NCBI GenBank assembly: GCA_021739645.1
Contig: JAIPBL010000002.1
Span: 1 to 64,000 of the forward strand
DNA: 64,000 bases
Direction of reading: 5' to 3'
Origin: Saprospiraceae bacterium
GTDB lineage: Bacteria > Bacteroidota > Bacteroidia > Chitinophagales > Saprospiraceae
Part shown: positions 25,111 to 33,956 of the stretch, piece by piece
Numbering within the stretch: the first letter of the stretch is position 1
How the letters are laid out: each line of letters opens with the position of its first letter
Made by a program: the position numbers and the translations under genes
The notes under the pieces: generated by a model
Told to the model about the DNA's origin: nothing
Database searches by the model: none
The model's input: the letters and a program-made list of their open reading frames with translations, nothing else

Positions 25111-25500
25111 TTACTCCGCATATCCGTTCTTCGCCCAGCAGTCTAGCTTGTTGATGGTGGCATCGGAGAGCTTGGGGCTGCCATTGGGCATGGGCTTGCA
25201 GCCGCTACCGTGGTGGATGGCGCAGAGGGCGTTGTTGTTTTGAAAAACATTTTTTGAATTGGCATAATTGGAGAGGTCAACCCCGCTACTGACGGAGATG
25301 GCATCGTGGCAGCCCGCGCTGGCGCATCCTGTGTTGAGTATGGCCTTGATGCTGTTGGTGTAGGTGTTGTCGGCTGTGACAATGGCCGTGCAATCAGCAT
25401 TGGCGGCGTAGTCGGGGTTGTTGCTGTCCTTTTTGCAGGAAGCAACAGCAAAAATCAAAGCGAGCGAAAAGAGCGCGAACGCTAAAATTGTCTTGTGCAT
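25111..25500 (-). CDS. Lipoprotein with cytochrome c-like motif
   Basis: The ~129-residue product has a lipoprotein signal (LALIFAVASC, lipobox Cys about residue 22). The motif NTGCASAGCHD resembles haem c attachment with four residues between the Cys (C-x4-C-H), and HHGSGCKPMPNG could supply the Met ligand. Similar small proteins occur in Bacteroidota next to exported proteins. Start MHKTILAFAL is chosen over the upstream MPRPKRF because the lipobox then fits. A divergent delta-60 gene shares the promoter region. Confidence 0.75.
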   Translation of the reverse strand: MHKTILAFALFSLALIFAVASCKKDSNNPDYAANADCTAIVTADNTYTNSIKAILNTGCASAGCHDAISVSSGVDLSNYANSKNVFQNNNALCAIHHGSGCKPMPNGSPKLSDATINKLDCWAKNGYAE

Positions 25501-25572
25501 GGATTTGTGATTTTTTTTTGAGTTGATGGTGGGAAAAAACCAAATTGGTTGCGTGAACCGTTTGGGGCGGGG

Positions 25573-25600
25573 CAAAGTTAAACAACGATGGTGGAGGCAA
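25573..25600 (-). promoter_or_regulatory. Bacteroidota-type promoter of the cytochrome-like lipoprotein
   Basis: On the minus strand TAACTTTG (25573-25580) follows TTG (25598-25600) with a 17-base spacing. The leader is about 60 bases. Confidence 0.55.
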
Positions 25601-25623
25601 TGCTGCCAACATTCAAATTTTTG

Positions 25624-25631
25624 TAGATTTG
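25624..25631 (+). promoter_or_regulatory. TAnnTTTG -7 box of the delta-60 protein
   Basis: TAGATTTG lies 21 bases before the ATG at 25653. No clear TTG is at the right distance. Confidence 0.45.
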
Positions 25632-25652
25632 GGTTCTGTAAAATGATTTGCT

Positions 25653-27161
25653 ATGAATTCAATTAAAACTATCCTTCCTTTTTTGGGGCTAATGGTCATT
25701 GCCACATCTTCCTACGCCCAAGCGGGCATCCTCGACAGCAGTTTTCACGATGATGGGGCAGCGTTCTTCCATTTTGCTGGTAGCAGTGCTGTGGCTTCCT
25801 CGGTTGCCGTTTTGCCCAACGAAAAAATACTGGTGGCTGGAACAGTGGTGACTGGACCGGGTGCCGATTCTGATATTTTGCTGTTGCGCTACAATACCGA
25901 TGGCAGCTTGGACACCTCTTTTGGGAACAATGGCATGACCTTGTTCAGTTGGGGTGGCCAACACGATTTTGCGAAAACGGTGGTGATGCAGCCTGATGGC
26001 AAAATACTTGTAGCTGGTTGGACGGTGAGCGACGGCAGGGCATACGGTATTTTGTGCCGATTTTCAGAGTATGGAATTCTGGACAAAACCTTTGATGAGG
26101 ATGGGGTCGTTTACAACGGTAGCGAATTAACTGAAAAGCCTTTCATGGATTTGTTTTTGACCGACGATGCCAAAATCCTGTGGTGCATGATTACAAAAGC
26201 GCATGATTCATCAATTATGCAGTTTTTGCTTAGTGGCAAAATTGATACTTCTTTTGGCGATGCGGGAGCGGCAGATTTGGAGCTACCGTGGTCAACCTAT
26301 AAGCATGGGACTTGGGGGTTGTTGCCAGAAGGGCGAATTGCAGCAATCATTGGGTATCTATTGTATAGTGACCATTTAGGCGACCCACCTATTATTTATG
26401 TAAAATTCTTGAGATACTCCAAAGATGGGAAAACACTGGAAATTAATCAGATCCTGGAAAATTATGAACCGCTACTAAATGATGCCTTGGCATGGGAAGA
26501 AGGAGTAATCATAGGAGGGTACGCTGTCAGTAAAACTGATTACGACGGCATTTTGGAAAACGATTTTGTATTCAAAGGAAAACAAAAAGCAATACCGGGC
26601 CTTACCAATTCCATGGTTGCCCAAATTGATGGCAAGCTGGTCGTGGTCGGTCAAAAAGAGACGATATTGGACACCAGCATTTTCGTAACACGCTTGAATA
26701 CAGATGGCGAAGTGGACAAAAATTTCGGGAGGTACGGCCATGTCCTCCTCAACTTCAGCCCAAACGACGACATCGCCTACGCCACCGCCATTGATGCCGA
26801 CGACCGCATTCTCGTAGCTGGCCGGAGCGGCGACTCGCTCGTGGTGGCACGGGTTTTTGGGCGCAAATACACCGGGCCGCCCAACCCCGGCGTTGACAGC
26901 ATATTTTTCGGCTTTCGGCCAAACCCGGTCGGAAGCGTGCTCACCGCCGACTATGGTTTGCCGACCGATGGGAACATTAGCATTGAGCTGTTGGACTTGT
27001 TTGGAAGGCAGGTTCAATCGTTTTATTCCGAAGCGAACAGGCAGGCTGGACACTATGCTGAACCCCTCCACATCTTGGGCACTTTGCCAAATGGAACCTA
27101 TCTGCTGCGCGTCCGTTCCGGGGAATTCCATGCTGTGCAAAAATTGATAGTAATTCGATAG
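25653..27161 (+). CDS. Delta-60 repeat exported protein with T9SS sorting domain
   Basis: The 502-residue product has a signal peptide (IATSSYAQ) and several delta-60 repeats of the form LRYNTDGSLDTSFGNNGM ... PDGKILVAGWT (starting near residues 25, 80, 130, 340). The tail, FRPNPVGSVLTADYGLP ... GTYLLRVRSGEF, is a T9SS sorting domain. Delta-60 repeats form beta-propeller-like structures of unknown binding role. It looks monocistronic. The middle (~200-300) has weaker repeats. Confidence 0.87.
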   Translation: MNSIKTILPFLGLMVIATSSYAQAGILDSSFHDDGAAFFHFAGSSAVASSVAVLPNEKILVAGTVVTGPGADSDILLLRYNTDGSLDTSFGNNGMTLFSWGGQHDFAKTVVMQPDGKILVAGWTVSDGRAYGILCRFSEYGILDKTFDEDGVVYNGSELTEKPFMDLFLTDDAKILWCMITKAHDSSIMQFLLSGKIDTSFGDAGAADLELPWSTYKHGTWGLLPEGRIAAIIGYLLYSDHLGDPPIIYVKFLRYSKDGKTLEINQILENYEPLLNDALAWEEGVIIGGYAVSKTDYDGILENDFVFKGKQKAIPGLTNSMVAQIDGKLVVVGQKETILDTSIFVTRLNTDGEVDKNFGRYGHVLLNFSPNDDIAYATAIDADDRILVAGRSGDSLVVARVFGRKYTGPPNPGVDSIFFGFRPNPVGSVLTADYGLPTDGNISIELLDLFGRQVQSFYSEANRQAGHYAEPLHILGTLPNGTYLLRVRSGEFHAVQKLIVIR

Positions 27162-27350
27162 CTATAAAAAAGACTTTCCAAAAGCAGCATTTCACGCAAC
27201 CAAACTTATTAATGTTCTCAACCAACGCATAAAATCTCAACCTGACCAAACCAAATCCATTTTCTCCACCTTAAATCTAGCAAACCCGGCTTACGCTTTC
27301 AGGGATACCCACTTTGGGAATGTCTAAGGCATGGCCAAAAATCAGTTTTT

Positions 27351-27806
27351 ATGTTTATCAATTCAGCTAAAAAAACCTTCACACTGCTCTTCACGCTTTT
27401 GCTTGCTCTCGTTTTTGTTGGAACTTCCTGCAAAAAGGACGATGAGAAGACTTCCAAGGATTTCCTCACTGCCCATGACTGGCAGCTGGTCTCCGTCAAA
27501 GTCGGTGGAATCGCTTCTACGCTTGATGACTGCGACAAAGATGATATTGCTACTTTTCACAGTGACGGTGAATACCACTTGGATGAAGGCGCTACCAAGT
27601 GTGACCCTGCCGACCCGCAGGAAACAATAGGTACTTGGTCAATCTCTAGCTCAACCACGCCTGAGACACTGACCCTCAGCTACGATGATGCTGGCACACA
27701 AGTTACCGAAGAGTACGACATTACTGAAATATCGGATGCTCAAATGGTACTGACCATTGAAGTTCCATTCTTCGGCACGGTAGTGAGCACCTTCGAGAAG
27801 AAATAA
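27351..27806 (+). CDS. Lipocalin-like lipoprotein
   Basis: The 151-residue product has a lipoprotein signal (LLALVFVGTSCKKD; lipobox Cys about residue 26), followed by a lipocalin-type beta-barrel (LTAHDWQLVSVKVGG, ATFHSDGEYHLDEG, ETIGTWSISSS, LTIEVPFFGTVVSTFEKK). This family is abundant in Bacteroidota; ligands are unknown. It is monocistronic, with a strong terminator directly after it. Confidence 0.82.
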   Translation: MFINSAKKTFTLLFTLLLALVFVGTSCKKDDEKTSKDFLTAHDWQLVSVKVGGIASTLDDCDKDDIATFHSDGEYHLDEGATKCDPADPQETIGTWSISSSTTPETLTLSYDDAGTQVTEEYDITEISDAQMVLTIEVPFFGTVVSTFEKK

Positions 27807-27829
27807 TCGAAGCATTTTCACTTGCATGC

Positions 27830-27867
27830 AAAAACCCGCTGGAACACCCTCCAGCGGGTTTTTCTTT
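27830..27867 (+). terminator. Rho-independent terminator after the lipocalin-like gene
   Basis: AAAAACCCGCTGGA and its exact complement (27830-27843 and 27850-27863) surround a 6-base loop; TCTTTT follows. Confidence 0.85.
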
Positions 27868-28062
27868 TGCCCAAAAGCCACTCACCCCTGACCTTAATCA
27901 TCTCCGCCCCTGACAGCAATCATTGCAAAAAGCGGCTAACCTCATCATTTTTGCATTGAAAGCTATTGAAGGCAAAAGGCTTCCCCAGATGCCAAAACCC
28001 AGAAGCCGATGACCCCAAACCTAGACCCCCGAGAACCATTTTTATCATAAAAATCAAAAGCC

Positions 28063-29745
28063 ATGAAAAGTTATCTGAAAACCGTGGTGGTACTGTCGTG
28101 GATGGTACTGCCGCTTTTTGTTTCCGCCCAAACCGAAAGGGAACTGCTGGCGCAACTGCTCGAAGAGGAACAGAGCAGCGTGGAGGCTTTGGCGCTTTAT
28201 CCCGAATCCACGAGGGTGGCCATCCTCGAGGCGGCCCGTTATCCCGAGGCACTGATAAAGCTGGAAAGCCTGCAAGGCAAGACCAGTGTGGCGTTCAAGT
28301 CGCTGCTGGAACCCTACCCAAAGGAATTGCAAGAAAAGGTCTGGGACCTGACGAGGTACACGGGCATCGTGGCGACCATCGTGGAGGGTGGCCAAAAATG
28401 GGGCATTGACCTCGATGTTGCTTTGCAGGATTATCCCCCGGAAATCATGCAGCGGGCTCGGGAGTTGTCCTATGATTACTTCCCCCTGCTCACCGAAGTC
28501 CACCGCCTGAACCGCCAATGGGACGGTGCTTTTCGGGAACTGGTGGCTACTTACCCGCCCCCTACGAGGGATGCCATTCAGCAACTCGTGGAACTGCCCG
28601 AAGTGCTCAGCCTGCTCACCGACAATATCCGCCTGACGGTATTGGTGGGCGACCTCTACCAGCGAAACCCCGCTTGGCTGCTGAGGCAGATGGACTCGCT
28701 GAACCTCGTAGTAGCCGAGGCTAGGACCAAGGAACTGGATGCCTGGAAGAAAAACCTGGAAAACGACCCGGAGGCGCGGGCAGAGCTTGAAAAAGCGGCC
28801 AAGGACTACGTCAGCGACGATGGTTATGACGACGAGTTTTACAACTACGACGATGCCTATTACGACCGGGAAACCATCGTGGAATACCATTATTACCACT
28901 ACAATTATCCCTACTGGTTCGGCTATCCGTCCTGGTACGCCTACCCACGCTGGCGGCCTTATCCCTATTGGTACGATTGGGGTTTTTACTACGGCCCCGG
29001 CAACAGCATCGTCATCATTGACCTGCCGTCCTACTGGTTCGTCAACTGGTATTTTTACTATCCATGGCACCACTACTATTATCCGCACCTATCGTCCCAT
29101 TACGCCAACCACTACTATGGCCACCGCACCTCCTCCAGCAGCATCACCACCAACGTGCGGACTTGGAAAAACCGCAACCGGGACGTGGTGACCGACGACT
29201 GGTTGAACCGGGCGAGGACGGACGCTAACGCTTTCCGGGAATTCGGCAAGTTCGAGACCGAGCGGGAGAAATACAACAACTCGCACCCCGACAAGCCCGT
29301 TACGCAAGGGCAGTTTTTGGATAAAAATAGCCGGAAATACCCCGACCTGACCCAAGCCGTTGACCGGAAAAAGGAACTGGACCGGGTGGAAGACCAACGT
29401 CGAGCGCCCACCACCGTGGAGCCTAAAAGGCCGAACGACACCACCGCCCCTACCCGCAAACCGGAGGTGAGCCCAAAACCAGTGGAACCCCGCAAGCCGG
29501 ACATCAGCCCGAAACCTCCAAAGGTCGAACCCCGCAAACAGCCGCCTGTCAACCTCCCAAAAGTAGAGAAGGCGCAAAAGCACCACCAAGATGCTTGGGA
29601 ACAAACCAAAAGGGAAGCGCCGAAGCGGCCGTCCATCCAACAACCGAGGACGCCCCCGGCCAATTTGAAGGTGCCGAAAACTGCGCCAGCACCTAAAATA
29701 AAGACGGCGCCGAGCGCGCCGAGGAAGAAGGGTGGGGGAGAGTAA
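28063..29745 (+). CDS. Exported protein with helical N-terminus, Tyr/Trp/His-rich middle and Pro/Lys-rich tail
   Basis: The 560-residue product has a signal peptide ending FVSAQ. Residues ~22-255 are helical with a repeated LYPESTRVAILEAARYP / PPPTRDAIQQLVELPE pattern. Residues ~262-350 are extraordinarily rich in Tyr, Trp and His (YYDRETIVEYHYYHYNYPYW, NWYFYYPWHHYYYPH). The last ~150 residues are basic and Pro-rich (KPEVSPKPVEPRKPDISPKP). The layout recalls DUF3300 proteins, which pair a helical part with an aromatic low-complexity part. The function is unknown; an envelope or matrix role is a guess. Confidence 0.82.
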   Translation: MKSYLKTVVVLSWMVLPLFVSAQTERELLAQLLEEEQSSVEALALYPESTRVAILEAARYPEALIKLESLQGKTSVAFKSLLEPYPKELQEKVWDLTRYTGIVATIVEGGQKWGIDLDVALQDYPPEIMQRARELSYDYFPLLTEVHRLNRQWDGAFRELVATYPPPTRDAIQQLVELPEVLSLLTDNIRLTVLVGDLYQRNPAWLLRQMDSLNLVVAEARTKELDAWKKNLENDPEARAELEKAAKDYVSDDGYDDEFYNYDDAYYDRETIVEYHYYHYNYPYWFGYPSWYAYPRWRPYPYWYDWGFYYGPGNSIVIIDLPSYWFVNWYFYYPWHHYYYPHLSSHYANHYYGHRTSSSSITTNVRTWKNRNRDVVTDDWLNRARTDANAFREFGKFETEREKYNNSHPDKPVTQGQFLDKNSRKYPDLTQAVDRKKELDRVEDQRRAPTTVEPKRPNDTTAPTRKPEVSPKPVEPRKPDISPKPPKVEPRKQPPVNLPKVEKAQKHHQDAWEQTKREAPKRPSIQQPRTPPANLKVPKTAPAPKIKTAPSAPRKKGGGE

Positions 29746-29833
29746 GACGTTAGGGGGATGTCCTTGGGGAGAAGCTGATGTGGCAATTTATCTTAGCTCC
29801 TAAAATATTGGTCATTATTCATTGGTCATTGTT

Positions 29834-29867
29834 GGGGTTGGAAGCTTTAGGAGAAGCTTTCAACCCC
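29834..29867. repeat. Structured inverted repeat upstream of the transglutaminase gene
   Basis: GGGGTTGGAAGCTT and AAGCTTTCAACCCC form a stem with one G-U pair and a 6-base loop (TAGGAG). There is no T-run. Confidence 0.65.
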
Positions 29868-29935
29868 ACTTAATTTTGGGCAATGGAAGACGGCGGCGAA
29901 CGTTTAAGAAGCAATTTTTCACTAAACTTGCGTCC

Positions 29936-30898
29936 ATGAAACCCATCCTTTTCCTTTTCGCCCTTCTTTTTTGCGCCAGCGCAAATGCCCAAACGGACTA
30001 CAGCCGGGCGGATGCCTTCGTCGCCGCTTTCAACGAACCCTATTCGGATGCTGCCGACCTTGCCAAGAAGCTGACCACCACTTTTCAGACAGAAGAAGAA
30101 AAGGCTAGGGTGCTTTTCATGTGGTTGGCCAACAATGTCCGGTACGATTGCAAAAAGTTCACGAACCCGCCCAACCACAGCGTCAGTGCCCGCTCCAAGG
30201 AAGAACTCCTGCAAAAAAGGCGGGAAATGGAAGAGAAGGAGCTGGCCAAAAGCTTCAAAGCCAAGAAGGGCATCTGCGCCGATTATAGCAATATCTACAA
30301 GGCCATGTGCGATGCGGTTGGGTTGGAGGCCGTGGTAATCATTGGCGATGCCCGTGATTTTTACCGGCCCTACCGCAATGCCCAGAACAACTCCCACGCC
30401 TGGAATGCCGTGAAAATTGACGGTCAGTGGCGGCTGCTCGATGCCACTTGGGCGGCGGGCTACGTGAACCCGGAAGTCACGAAGTTCACCCAGCGCCTGT
30501 TCCCCGGTTATTTTCTGACCGACCCCAAATGGTTCATCCAGAACCACTTCCCTGACGACGATAAATGGCAGTTGCTGGAGCAGCCCATCGGCAAAAAACA
30601 ATTCCCCGACCAGCCGCTCATCAACTACGGCCAGCAGGACTACCCGCTGTTGGATTTTTCCGTTGCTCCGCAAAAGTCGGCAGATGACAAGGGCTACGAA
30701 ATCCGTTTCAAATTTGCCACCACCCCGAAAGCGTTCCTGATGACCTCCAACAACGCCCGACCAATGGATTTTGAAACCCGGCAGGAAGACGGCTGGGTAG
30801 TGCTTAGTTTCACCAAAAAGCCCCGGGAAATAACGGTGTTCGCCGGGGAATCGCAGCGGCAGCACATGGGGTGGCTGGCTAGGTATGAGGTGAAGTGA
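29936..30898 (+). CDS. Exported transglutaminase-like protein
   Basis: The ATG at 29936 gives a clean signal peptide (MKPILFLFALLFCASANAQ). The ~320-residue product holds a transglutaminase core: catalytic Cys in KKGICADYSNIYKAMC (about residue 110), His in SHAWNAVKIDGQW (~154) and Asp in RLLDATWAAG (~165). The class resembles the kyphoscoliosis-peptidase type found in bacteria, which may act as peptidases rather than cross-linkers. The C-terminal ~130 residues look like a beta domain. Confidence 0.85.
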   Translation: MKPILFLFALLFCASANAQTDYSRADAFVAAFNEPYSDAADLAKKLTTTFQTEEEKARVLFMWLANNVRYDCKKFTNPPNHSVSARSKEELLQKRREMEEKELAKSFKAKKGICADYSNIYKAMCDAVGLEAVVIIGDARDFYRPYRNAQNNSHAWNAVKIDGQWRLLDATWAAGYVNPEVTKFTQRLFPGYFLTDPKWFIQNHFPDDDKWQLLEQPIGKKQFPDQPLINYGQQDYPLLDFSVAPQKSADDKGYEIRFKFATTPKAFLMTSNNARPMDFETRQEDGWVVLSFTKKPREITVFAGESQRQHMGWLARYEVK

Positions 30899-30967
30899 GA
30901 GAGATGAGAGCGTGAGCGGGTGAGAGAGGTGAGAGCGTCAGGGGTGCAGGCCAGCGGGCAAAAGAAA

Positions 30968-30997
30968 ACCGCCGAACTGTAACCAATCCGGCGGTTG
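30968..30997. terminator. Inverted repeat after the transglutaminase gene
   Basis: AACCGCCG and CGGCGGTT surround a 14-base loop, 70 bases after the stop codon. No T-run follows directly, so terminator function is weak. Confidence 0.4.
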
Positions 30998-31029
30998 CAA
31001 ACCAATATTATGGACAATAAAAATTTATG

Positions 31030-31268
31030 AATTCAACCCGTCTTTGTAGTCGTCATGGTTGTCGCCGCCTTTGTCATCCCGACCAAAAGTCGGGACCCGT
31101 CCTCGTACTACGTGCAAACGTGACATGAAACGAGGCGACGCAGGACCCCTCCCGAAAATTCGGGGTGGCCTATGGCCATGCCAAAATCGGCGCACAGCAA
31201 TTGGAAAAACAACTCACCTAATGCATCCCCCCAATTCCCAATTTCCCAATTTCCCAATCCTCCCCTCC
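31030..31268. repeat. Repeat-rich gap with CCCAATTT array
   Basis: This gap holds two small hairpins (CCCGAC-CAAAA-GTCGGG near 31068; CCCGAAAATTCGGG near 31152) and a CCCAATT(T/C) tandem array at 31227-31260. No gene is supported on the plus strand. Confidence 0.6.
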
Positions 31269-32042
31269 TCAATGCACCCCATTCATCGCAGGCTGGCCCG
31301 TGCTGGCCGACAGCGCCAATTGCAGCTCCTCGCTGCTGGGCATCGCTGCTACCTCCTTCGGATTAGCGCCATTCCCCGTTTCGGTGGTGCCACCGCCACC
31401 CTCGTGCAGTTTGCGGGCCAGGAAATAGGCCGCCACGAATTCCGGGAAGGCTGCTTTCCGGGTGCGAACGGCGAGGTCGAGGGTGGTGAGTAGGAATGTG
31501 TCCATCTGCCGGAACGCCTTCTCCTGTAGCTGCCGCTTCACCATCCGGGCGTCAATGGCGCTGCGGGGCGAGTCCACCAGTGTTTCCAAGCTCGTCAGGT
31601 TGGTTTCCAGCGCCGTCAGGTCGGCAGCCGTGATGCCATAAGGCACGAGGTCGGCGGGAGTGATGGCCTTGGCAGCGTTCACCACGGTCCAGAAGCGGTG
31701 TACCTGCGATACCTCGTCGCCATCCATCAGGTTGCTGAGGTAAATGGGCACCTGACCCGCCAGTACCATGTTCAAGGTCGCATTGGCATAGAGTTGCAGG
31801 CCATTGCAGACCGGGAGCAACTCCTCGGCAAAAGCCAGGAACCTGGCGTTCTTGAACTTCGTGTTCGGAATGGTGGCGTTCACCTCCGGTACTTGTATGC
31901 CCTCCACCAGGTCCAGGTTGTTTTGGAACGCCACCCCGACAGCCAGTAGCGTCGGGTTGCTGGCCACGGCAGTGGGGTATTCCGCCAATACCTTCTTGAT
32001 ACGCAGGTATGCCTTCGATTTTTTGCTGAATGTCTCGTTCAT
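31269..32042 (-). CDS. Hypothetical protein (257 residues)
   Basis: I do not recognise the family. The product lacks a signal peptide. The N-terminal ~90 residues include KAYLRIKKVLAEYPTAVASN, and the middle is helical (ITAADLTALETNLTSLETLVDSPRSAIDARMVKRQLQEKAFRQMDTF, split by acidic turns). The C-terminal ~40 residues are Gly/Thr/Asn-rich and probably unstructured (HEGGGGTTETGNGANPKEVA). It stands alone. GC use matches the surrounding core genes. Confidence 0.72.
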   Translation of the reverse strand: MNETFSKKSKAYLRIKKVLAEYPTAVASNPTLLAVGVAFQNNLDLVEGIQVPEVNATIPNTKFKNARFLAFAEELLPVCNGLQLYANATLNMVLAGQVPIYLSNLMDGDEVSQVHRFWTVVNAAKAITPADLVPYGITAADLTALETNLTSLETLVDSPRSAIDARMVKRQLQEKAFRQMDTFLLTTLDLAVRTRKAAFPEFVAAYFLARKLHEGGGGTTETGNGANPKEVAAMPSSEELQLALSASTGQPAMNGVH

Positions 32043-32148
32043 CAGGAGATAATTTTAGGTTTGAATGAATTAATGAATTTAAATATTCAAAATATATGCC
32101 AATTCAAAGCCTGAATTCGAGGGCCTGAACCCCAGGTTCCCCGGCGAA

Positions 32149-32206
32149 ATGACTGGGTGTCAGGCAGTGCAGGGTGGGGGCGTGGCTGGCATGACTGGGT
32201 GTCAGG
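32149..32206. repeat. Direct repeat ATGACTGGGTGTCAGG
   Basis: Two exact 16-base copies start at 32149 and 32191. No gene is seen in 32043-32503 apart from this and the palindrome at 32442. Confidence 0.7.
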
Positions 32207-32441
32207 TGAAGAGGCGTGAAATCGTGGGGTAGGGGCGTGATGTTGGGGACGGGATGGCCAACGGTGAGAGTGTGCTACTCCATGCTGAAATATCTTATGA
32301 ATTGTTTTTATTATCAGGTGTTTCACTAACTTGCAGCGCACAAACAACCAAGCGAATGAAACCTGCAAACCTCCCGTTCAAACAAAACACAAAACTTAAA
32401 GGTGATGCCTTATCATTAGGTGTCTGCTTTGGCGTATGCAT

Positions 32442-32474
32442 AGACCTGCCAGGTTTCAGAAACCTGGCAGGTCT
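32442..32474. repeat. Long palindromic element (CCTGCCAGGTTTC type)
   Basis: Arm AGACCTGCCAGGTTTC and its exact complement flank a single A. The type is common between genes in Bacteroidota genomes. TTTT follows, so it could terminate transcription. Confidence 0.8.
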
Positions 32475-32503
32475 TTTAATTTCCACCACCCAAACACAAC
32501 ATC

Positions 32504-33781
32504 ATGGCTAAACAAAAAACCACCGAACCAGAAGAACCCCTCGAAAAAAAACTCTGGAAAACCGCCGACAAGCTCCGCAAGAACATGGACGCTGCCGAGT
32601 ATAAACACGTGGTGCTCGGCCTCATCTTCCTAAAATACATCTCCGACGCCTTTGAGGAACTGCACCAACTACTGCTGGAAGGCAAGGGCGAATACGAGGG
32701 CGCCGACCCTGAAGACCGCAACGAATACATCGCCGAGAAGGTCTTCTACGTGCCGCCAAGCAGCCGCTGGACCTGGCTGCAAGGCCGGGCCAAACTCCCC
32801 ACCATCGGCAAGGACATAGACGATGCGATGGACGCCATCGAAAAGGACAACCCCACCAGCCTGCGGGGCGTGCTGCCCAAGGTCTATGCACAGGAAAAAC
32901 TCGACAAGGCCAGTCTCGGCAGCCTCATTGACCTCATCAGCACGGCCACGCTGGGCACGAAGGAAGCGCAGGGAAAGGACGTGCTCGGGCGGGTCTTCGA
33001 ATACTTCCTCGGCGAGTTCGCACTGGCGGAGGGCAAAAAGGGCGGACAGTTCTACACCCCCGGCTCGGTGGTGAAGCTGCTCGTCGAAATGCTCGAACCC
33101 TACGAGGGCCGGGTCTTCGACCCTTGCTGCGGAAGTGGGGGGATGTTCGTGCAGAGCGAAAAGTTCATCAAGGCGCACAGTAGGGGCGAACCCTTGCGGT
33201 CGCCCAACAACCGCAACGGCAAATCCCTTTCCACCAACCCCGCCGACCGCATCTCCATCTACGGCCAAGAGAGCAACCAGACCACCTGGCGCCTCTGCAA
33301 GATGAACCTCGCCATCCGGGGCATTGACAGCAGCAACGTGAAATGGAACAACGAGGGCAGCTTCCTCAACGATGCCCACCGGGACCTCAAGGCCGATTTC
33401 ATCATCGCCAACCCGCCCTTCAACGACAGCGACTGGAGCGGCGAACTGCTGCAGACCGATGGCCGCTGGCAATACGGCGCACCGCCCGCTGGCAATGCCA
33501 ACTACGCCTGGATTCAGCACTTCCTCTACCACCTCGCCCCCAACGGACTGGCCGGCTTCGTGCTATCCAAAGGCTCGCTGACCACCAAGAGCGGCGGCGA
33601 GTTCGAGATACGAAAGGCGCTCATAGACAACGACCTGCTGGAATGTGTGGTGAACCTGCCGACGAAGCTGTTCCTCAATACGCAGATTCCCGCCTGTTTG
33701 TGGTTTTTGCGGCGGGGGAAGGCCGTGCGGAAAGGCGAAGTGCTGTTCGTGGATGCCCGCAACATGGGCCACCTCGCTTAA
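32504..33781 (+). CDS. hsdM: Type I restriction-modification methyltransferase subunit, C-terminally truncated
   Basis: The 425-residue product has the HsdM N-terminal helical domain (residues 1-150, [20 protein letters not shown]) and the N6-adenine methylase core: motif [15 protein letters not shown] (~205) and motif [11 protein letters not shown] (~300). It also has [13 protein letters not shown]. It ends at [12 protein letters not shown], where the family normally continues for about 60-90 residues, so the 3' end has been lost. No hsdS follows. With the broken hsdR at 45964 this is the remnant of a type I system that now frames the defence island. GC content is high compared with the inserts. 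Confidence 0.9.
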   Translation: MAKQKTTEPEEPLEKKLWKTADKLRKNMDAAEYKHVVLGLIFLKYISDAFEELHQLLLEGKGEYEGADPEDRNEYIAEKVFYVPPSSRWTWLQGRAKLPTIGKDIDDAMDAIEKDNPTSLRGVLPKVYAQEKLDKASLGSLIDLISTATLGTKEAQGKDVLGRVFEYFLGEFALAEGKKGGQFYTPGSVVKLLVEMLEPYEGRVFDPCCGSGGMFVQSEKFIKAHSRGEPLRSPNNRNGKSLSTNPADRISIYGQESNQTTWRLCKMNLAIRGIDSSNVKWNNEGSFLNDAHRDLKADFIIANPPFNDSDWSGELLQTDGRWQYGAPPAGNANYAWIQHFLYHLAPNGLAGFVLSKGSLTTKSGGEFEIRKALIDNDLLECVVNLPTKLFLNTQIPACLWFLRRGKAVRKGEVLFVDARNMGHLA

Positions 33782-33956
33782 CACTCTGATTGCTTTTACA
33801 CCGATTCAACTAAACACAAACCTTATTATCAAAGCATGCATTGTGAATTTTATCAGGAATAAGGGCCAAGTAAGGAGGGGTATGAGGCGATAAAACTGGA
33901 GTGAAGCAGTCTCTAAACAACATAAATATCTATAACCATTCAAAATAGGAAACATC

